A DNA stretch of 64,000 bases from Catenaria anguillulae PL171 (lineage: Eukaryota > Blastocladiomycota > Blastocladiomycetes > Blastocladiales > Catenariaceae), in the NCBI GenBank assembly GCA_002102555.1, contig MCFL01000032.1:248001-312000 (forward strand), in the 5' to 3' direction. Below, piece after piece: positions 60,161-64,000 of this stretch. The first letter of the stretch is position 1. Each line of letters begins with the position of its first letter. The notes beneath the pieces are model-generated. The model saw nothing but the letters and a program-made list of their open reading frames with translations. It was not told the DNA's origin and searched no databases. The translations under genes and the position numbers were made by a program.

Positions 60161-62248
60161 CTATGGCCAGGCACCCATGACGATGGTGCAAGCGTAAGCA
60201 CACGACATGACAAGCAACGAGAAAAAGTCTGTTCGTTGAGGCAACCTTGTCACCCATAACTTCACAACACCACCGCCACCAACACTACTCGCAATGCTGG
60301 TTGCGCCTGTGGTGGCACCGCTCACCCTCTGCTGAGACTGTGTCCTCGGTGTTCCGCTTGCGGACTCGCTGCGCTGTCGACCAATGTTTCGTTGCCGAGC
60401 CAATTGTTGCCACATTTCCAACCTCCGAATCTTCCACACGAACGCCTTGGTCGCAAACCAGCGGGCAATGACAATCTGGAATGCCGTGCCAGCCAAAATC
60501 AGAATGGGAATGCCATGTCCTTGGTCAGGCGTGCGCAGCTTGATTCGATCCGATCTCGTGGCGCCGAGACCCAATGCAAGCAAGTAAGCGTTGGCGAGGA
60601 CGACGACACTGACGATTCGTGCAATGAGTGTCTGCTCTGAGCGTGTCACTTGCAAGCGCAAATCTGACTGCAGTTCTTTGGCAGTCTTGACAAGGCGAGA
60701 CGTTTCATTCGCGGTTCTTCGAGTCCTCCTGCTACCGCTTTCCAAGGTGGACGAAACGGACGCCGTGGATGCGCTGTGTTTAATGGTGGAGGCGGTGCTG
60801 GGATTGCAAGCAGGAATCGAACTCGAGGTGGTGGAGCCAAACGTGGGAAGTGGCCATTGTTCGCCAGAGCGGGCCGCCTCTGCGTGTCGCGGCAGTGTGT
60901 CGTCGTCCAGAGCAGTGGCCCGTATGGATAGCTTTGCTGGAATTGCTTTCGAAAAAGAGTGAGACTTTTCCTTTGGAGGAGCTAGTTGTGCGACGGTGCC
61001 GAGGGATTCCAGTTCACCAGCTGCCAGTGTGCGTGGCAACCGACTTAGGAGGCAACACTTGTGCAAGAGGAAAAACCGAATATCGTCTGTAATACCAGCA
61101 TCTCGGACTATGCAAAAGATCAAGTTGGGAATCAGATACAATGCCGCATCTTGCATGGTAAATGTGTAGTTGAGTGCAGCCGCTGTGCTGGTCAGACTCT
61201 CCCCAAGTCGTGCATAAAGGTCACACCACAGAACCGGGGCTGCAAAAACCGCTTCCATCGTGTCGTCCATGAGTACAACCCCAATGCCGTTGAGCATTCG
61301 AAAGACGAAAATGACCAGCGAAGAGTTTTGTTTACCCCAATCGAATTGAAGTACTGAGCCGAGCAAGCGGAGAATGATTCGAATCTGGCCATATGCACAC
61401 TAAGAAAAGGGGGAGTCAGGCAAGTTTGCAAACGCTGAATCTGAACATGAGGAGTTGCGTACATGGAGCAGCAGATTAAAGTCAAAGTGTCTTGCGTAGA
61501 CATTGCCCCGTTGAATCATTCGCGATGTCAAGATACATGCCGCGACTACAATTAGGATTGTCGCAATGTACAGCGGAACTGTAATGACTGGCATTTTTGC
61601 CGTCCGAAGGATGTAGTAGCACGAAAACGCAATCATCAACAGGGCAAAGACTCGAGATTTTTCTTGCGGCGGGAACAAGTGGGGGTGCAACTTGAGCGCT
61701 CGCGACAAACTCCACTTGAGATACAATGGAATCAAGACGTAGCAAATGAGAAAGCTGAGGTTCGAGATGACTTGGCCAATGGCGCGGTCTTCACCAAATG
61801 CGCTGTCGAGGGTCGGGTTGATGACGTTTGCGGCATGAAAGCCAATGAGCAATGCAAAGAAGCCGCACAGTATCGCGTTGAATGCCCGAGTCTGTACCAG
61901 TGGAGCGTAGATGATAGAATAGTGCTGCTTGGTGATCCAGCCGAGAAGCGCCCACACAATGGTGTCGTAAGCTGCTCGCACGGCACTGCCATTCCATCGG
62001 CGAACAAGCTCGGGATTTTCGGGCGGCCAAGTGACAATCGATGCGATAAAGGAAAGAACTGAGACGACATTGCAAAGAGCAACCATAAAGCATGTCGCTA
62101 TGGCAAATGAGCGCCAATTCCCACGTTGTGTCGTGGGCACAGGAGCAGGCGATGCTCCTTCGATGGTAGATACCTGGGTGGATCCGTCCGTGTTGGCTGC
62201 GGTTGCGGCACTTTGTAGACACAAGCTTTTTGGGTCATCGGGAAGCAT
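60161..62248 (-). CDS. Multi-pass membrane protein of unknown function, copy A
   Basis: Two exons, 62248-61463 and 61399-60161, join in phase 0 after FDFNLLLH to give 674 residues, no frame slip. I do not recognise the family. Hydrophobic segments suggest about 10-12 membrane helices: FAIATCFMVALCNVVSVLSF, AFNAILCGFFALLIGF, ISNLSFLICYVLIPLYL, VFALLMIAFSCYYIL, ITVPLYIATILIVVAACILT, LVIFVFRMLNGIGVVLM, LYLIPNLIFCIV, IVSVVVLANAYLLALGLGA, IPILILAGTAFQIVIARWF and FSLLVMSCAYACTIVMGAWP. A large Ser/Thr/Arg-rich loop of about 150 residues separates the middle and last helices. There is no clear signal peptide, pore or catalytic motif. A close paralogue lies directly upstream in the same orientation. 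Confidence 0.82.
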
Positions 62249-62435
62249 AATTGGTATTGCATTGATGGTATTGCATTGAGTATTTTGCGGTTATCCGTAT
62301 TGCATTCCAGCGGAGATGGAGACAGGGGGAACTACATTCATCGTCGCATCATGTTGTCCTCATACCTTGCCGTTGGGTGCAACACGTCCGTAACTTTCTC
62401 ACAACTTATGATACAATGGAAATATGATCCATGAA

Positions 62436-64000
62436 CTAGGGCCAAGCACCCATGACGATGGTGCACGCATAAGTGCAGGACATGACGAGCAACATCAAAA
62501 AGTCTCTTCGTTGAGGTAACCTCGTCACCCACAACTGGACGGGACTGCTGCTGCCAGCTCCTGATCCCATTTCACCAATTGCCCTGGTGGCGACTGCGCT
62601 CGCCTTTTGCTGAGTGTGCGTTACCGTCAGGCCGTGGACCGACTCGCTCCGCTCTTTGCCAGTTTTTCTCTGCCGAGCCCATGTTCGCCACTGGCCCAAT
62701 CTTTGAATCTTCCATCGAAAGACTTTGGTAGCGATCCAGCGGGCGAGGACGACTTCGACAGCAGTGCCGCCTAGAATCAGAGCGGGAATCAAATGCCCCT
62801 CGCCAGGCGTGCGCAGCCAAATTCGATCCGCTCTTGTTGCGCCTAGCCCGAGTGCGAGAAGATAGGCATTGCTGAGGACGAATACACTGACGATTCGTGC
62901 AATCAGCGTCTGTTCCGAGCGCGTCACTTGTAAGCGCAAATCTGTCTGCATGTCCTTGACAGCATTGATCAGTCGATTCTTGCTGGATATTGTGGCTTTC
63001 TTGCTTTCGTGCTTTCCCCCGCTCTCTACATCTGATCCGAGTGAGGTGGTTGATTTGCTCGCCTCATTGTTGAGGCTCGGCGTAAAAAGTGCCTGAGTCG
63101 AGCGCTTAGGTACTTGTGGGCAAGGTTGTGGCAGCGGTGGTGCGTCAGCATCACCAACGGCACCATTGGGACTGCCAGATGTTTCCGGTGTCTCCTCGAC
63201 AGGCGCGGAAGCCGCGATGGTTGGCACATGGCCACTCGGAAGCGGCTTTGCTGTCAGCTTTTCGGGTTGCTCGCCAGTGAATCCTGCCTTGGGTTGTGTT
63301 AATGTGGGCGGCAATTCGCCTGTAGGAGTTGGCAACCGATTCAGCAGGCAGACCCGATGTGTGATGTAGAACCGCAAGTCGTCTGAAGCGCCTCCATCTT
63401 TCAGTATGCAAAATATTAGGTTTGGGACGAGGTACAGGATCGCATCTTGCACGGTCCACGTGTAATTGAGGGCGGCCGCTGTACTTGTGAGACTTTCGCC
63501 GAGCCTTGCGTACAAATCACACCAAAGGATCGGGGCTGCAAACACCGCCTCCATGGTATCGTCCATGAGGACGACGCCGATGCCGTTGAGCGTGCGAAAG
63601 ATAAAGATGATGATCGACGAGTAGCGCTTGCTCCAGTCAAGCGTGAGGACGGAGCCAAGTAGCCGCAGAATGACTCGGATTTGGCCGTAAGCGCACTAAC
63701 TCGAGCATGGCAATCAGCGAGACTTGAGGAAACCAAGCAGCAGAACGCTTCGAAACCTTGCACGTACATGCAGCAGCAGGTTGAAGTCGAAATGTCTGGC
63801 ATACACTTTTCCTCGCGAGATCATGGTCGACGTCAATATGCACGCAACAATGACGATGACGATGGTTGCCACGTAAAGCGGAATAGAAATTGTGGACATC
63901 TTGACGGTTCGACTGACATAGTAGCAGGCCATGGCAGCGATCAACAGGGAAAAAATCCTTGACTTTTCTTGTGGCGGGAACAGATGCGGTTGAGTCTTGA
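62436..64000 (-). CDS. Multi-pass membrane protein of unknown function, copy B (partial)
   Basis: Paralogue of the neighbouring gene, cut at its 5' end by the window edge. Exon 2 is 63695-62436 and the visible part of exon 1 is 64000-63768; the 72-base intron sits at the identical codon, after FDFNLLLH. Nearly identical blocks include NGIGVVLMDDTMEAVFAAP, LWCDLYARLGESLTSTAAAL, LQVTRSEQTLIARIVSV and the ending ACTIVMGAWP. The cytoplasmic-type loop (Pro/Thr/Ser-rich) differs strongly in sequence and length. Both copies read cleanly. Only 187 bases separate the B stop from the A start, so this is a tandem duplication. Confidence 0.82.

Overview
The window is nuclear DNA from a flagellated, intron-bearing eukaryote. 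Short GT-AG introns of about 60-130 bases, often opening GTACGT or GTGCGT, interrupt most genes. Two axonemal dynein heavy chains and a Tctex-type light chain imply a motile flagellated stage. The MTD1-type folate dehydrogenase and a ribosomal protein uS12 (RPS23) that resembles the yeast protein point towards Fungi, so a zoosporic early-diverging fungus (chytrid, blastoclad or aphelid-like) or a close relative is my best guess. A full talin argues for a deep opisthokont position. The placement is inference; no rRNA or other decisive marker is present.

Layout. 1-8686 (+): 3' two thirds of an inner-arm dynein heavy chain like DNAH2. 9817-16811 (+): talin. 17320-17744 (+): small DUF5522 protein. 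17940-20412 (-): WD40 protein. 21575-22087 (+): RPS23. 22376-23231 (-): AlkB-type dioxygenase. 23601-36341 (+): complete DNAH3/7/12-type dynein heavy chain with an EF-hand. 37271-41239 (+): cyclic-nucleotide-gated-type channel. 41518-44925 (-): CTF18 clamp-loader subunit. 45375-46349 (+): MTD1. 46531-47213 (-): dynein light chain DYNLT1. 47559-48659 (+): cytochrome b5-domain protein. 49203-50058 (+): CTD-phosphatase-like protein. 51150-55098 (-): Pumilio/PUF protein with a CCCH zinc finger. 58024-60095 (+): RIO1 kinase. 60161-62248 (-) and 62436-64000 (-): two tandem paralogous multi-pass membrane proteins, the second cut by the window end.

The strongest global oddity is about 30 places where a conserved reading frame slips by one base, nearly always as if one base were missing. 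They hit eight genes (both dyneins, talin, CTF18, AlkB, WD40, cytochrome b5, CTD phosphatase), while the other genes read cleanly. Restoring one base per site makes exon phases and total lengths add up exactly in DNAH2, talin, CTF18 and the second dynein. I therefore read them as assembly indels rather than pseudogenes or programmed frameshifting.

Functionally, several genes belong to zoospore motility and sensing: DNAH2 and DYNLT1 (both parts of the two-headed I1/f inner arm in known axonemes), a single-headed inner-arm dynein, and a cyclic-nucleotide channel whose pore lacks a normal selectivity filter. Talin would couple membrane receptors to actin during adhesion or crawling. The rest is housekeeping: ribosome (RPS23, RIO1), replication (CTF18), folate (MTD1), and RNA control (PUF). 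Nothing in the window looks like a mobile element, CRISPR array or bacterial operon.
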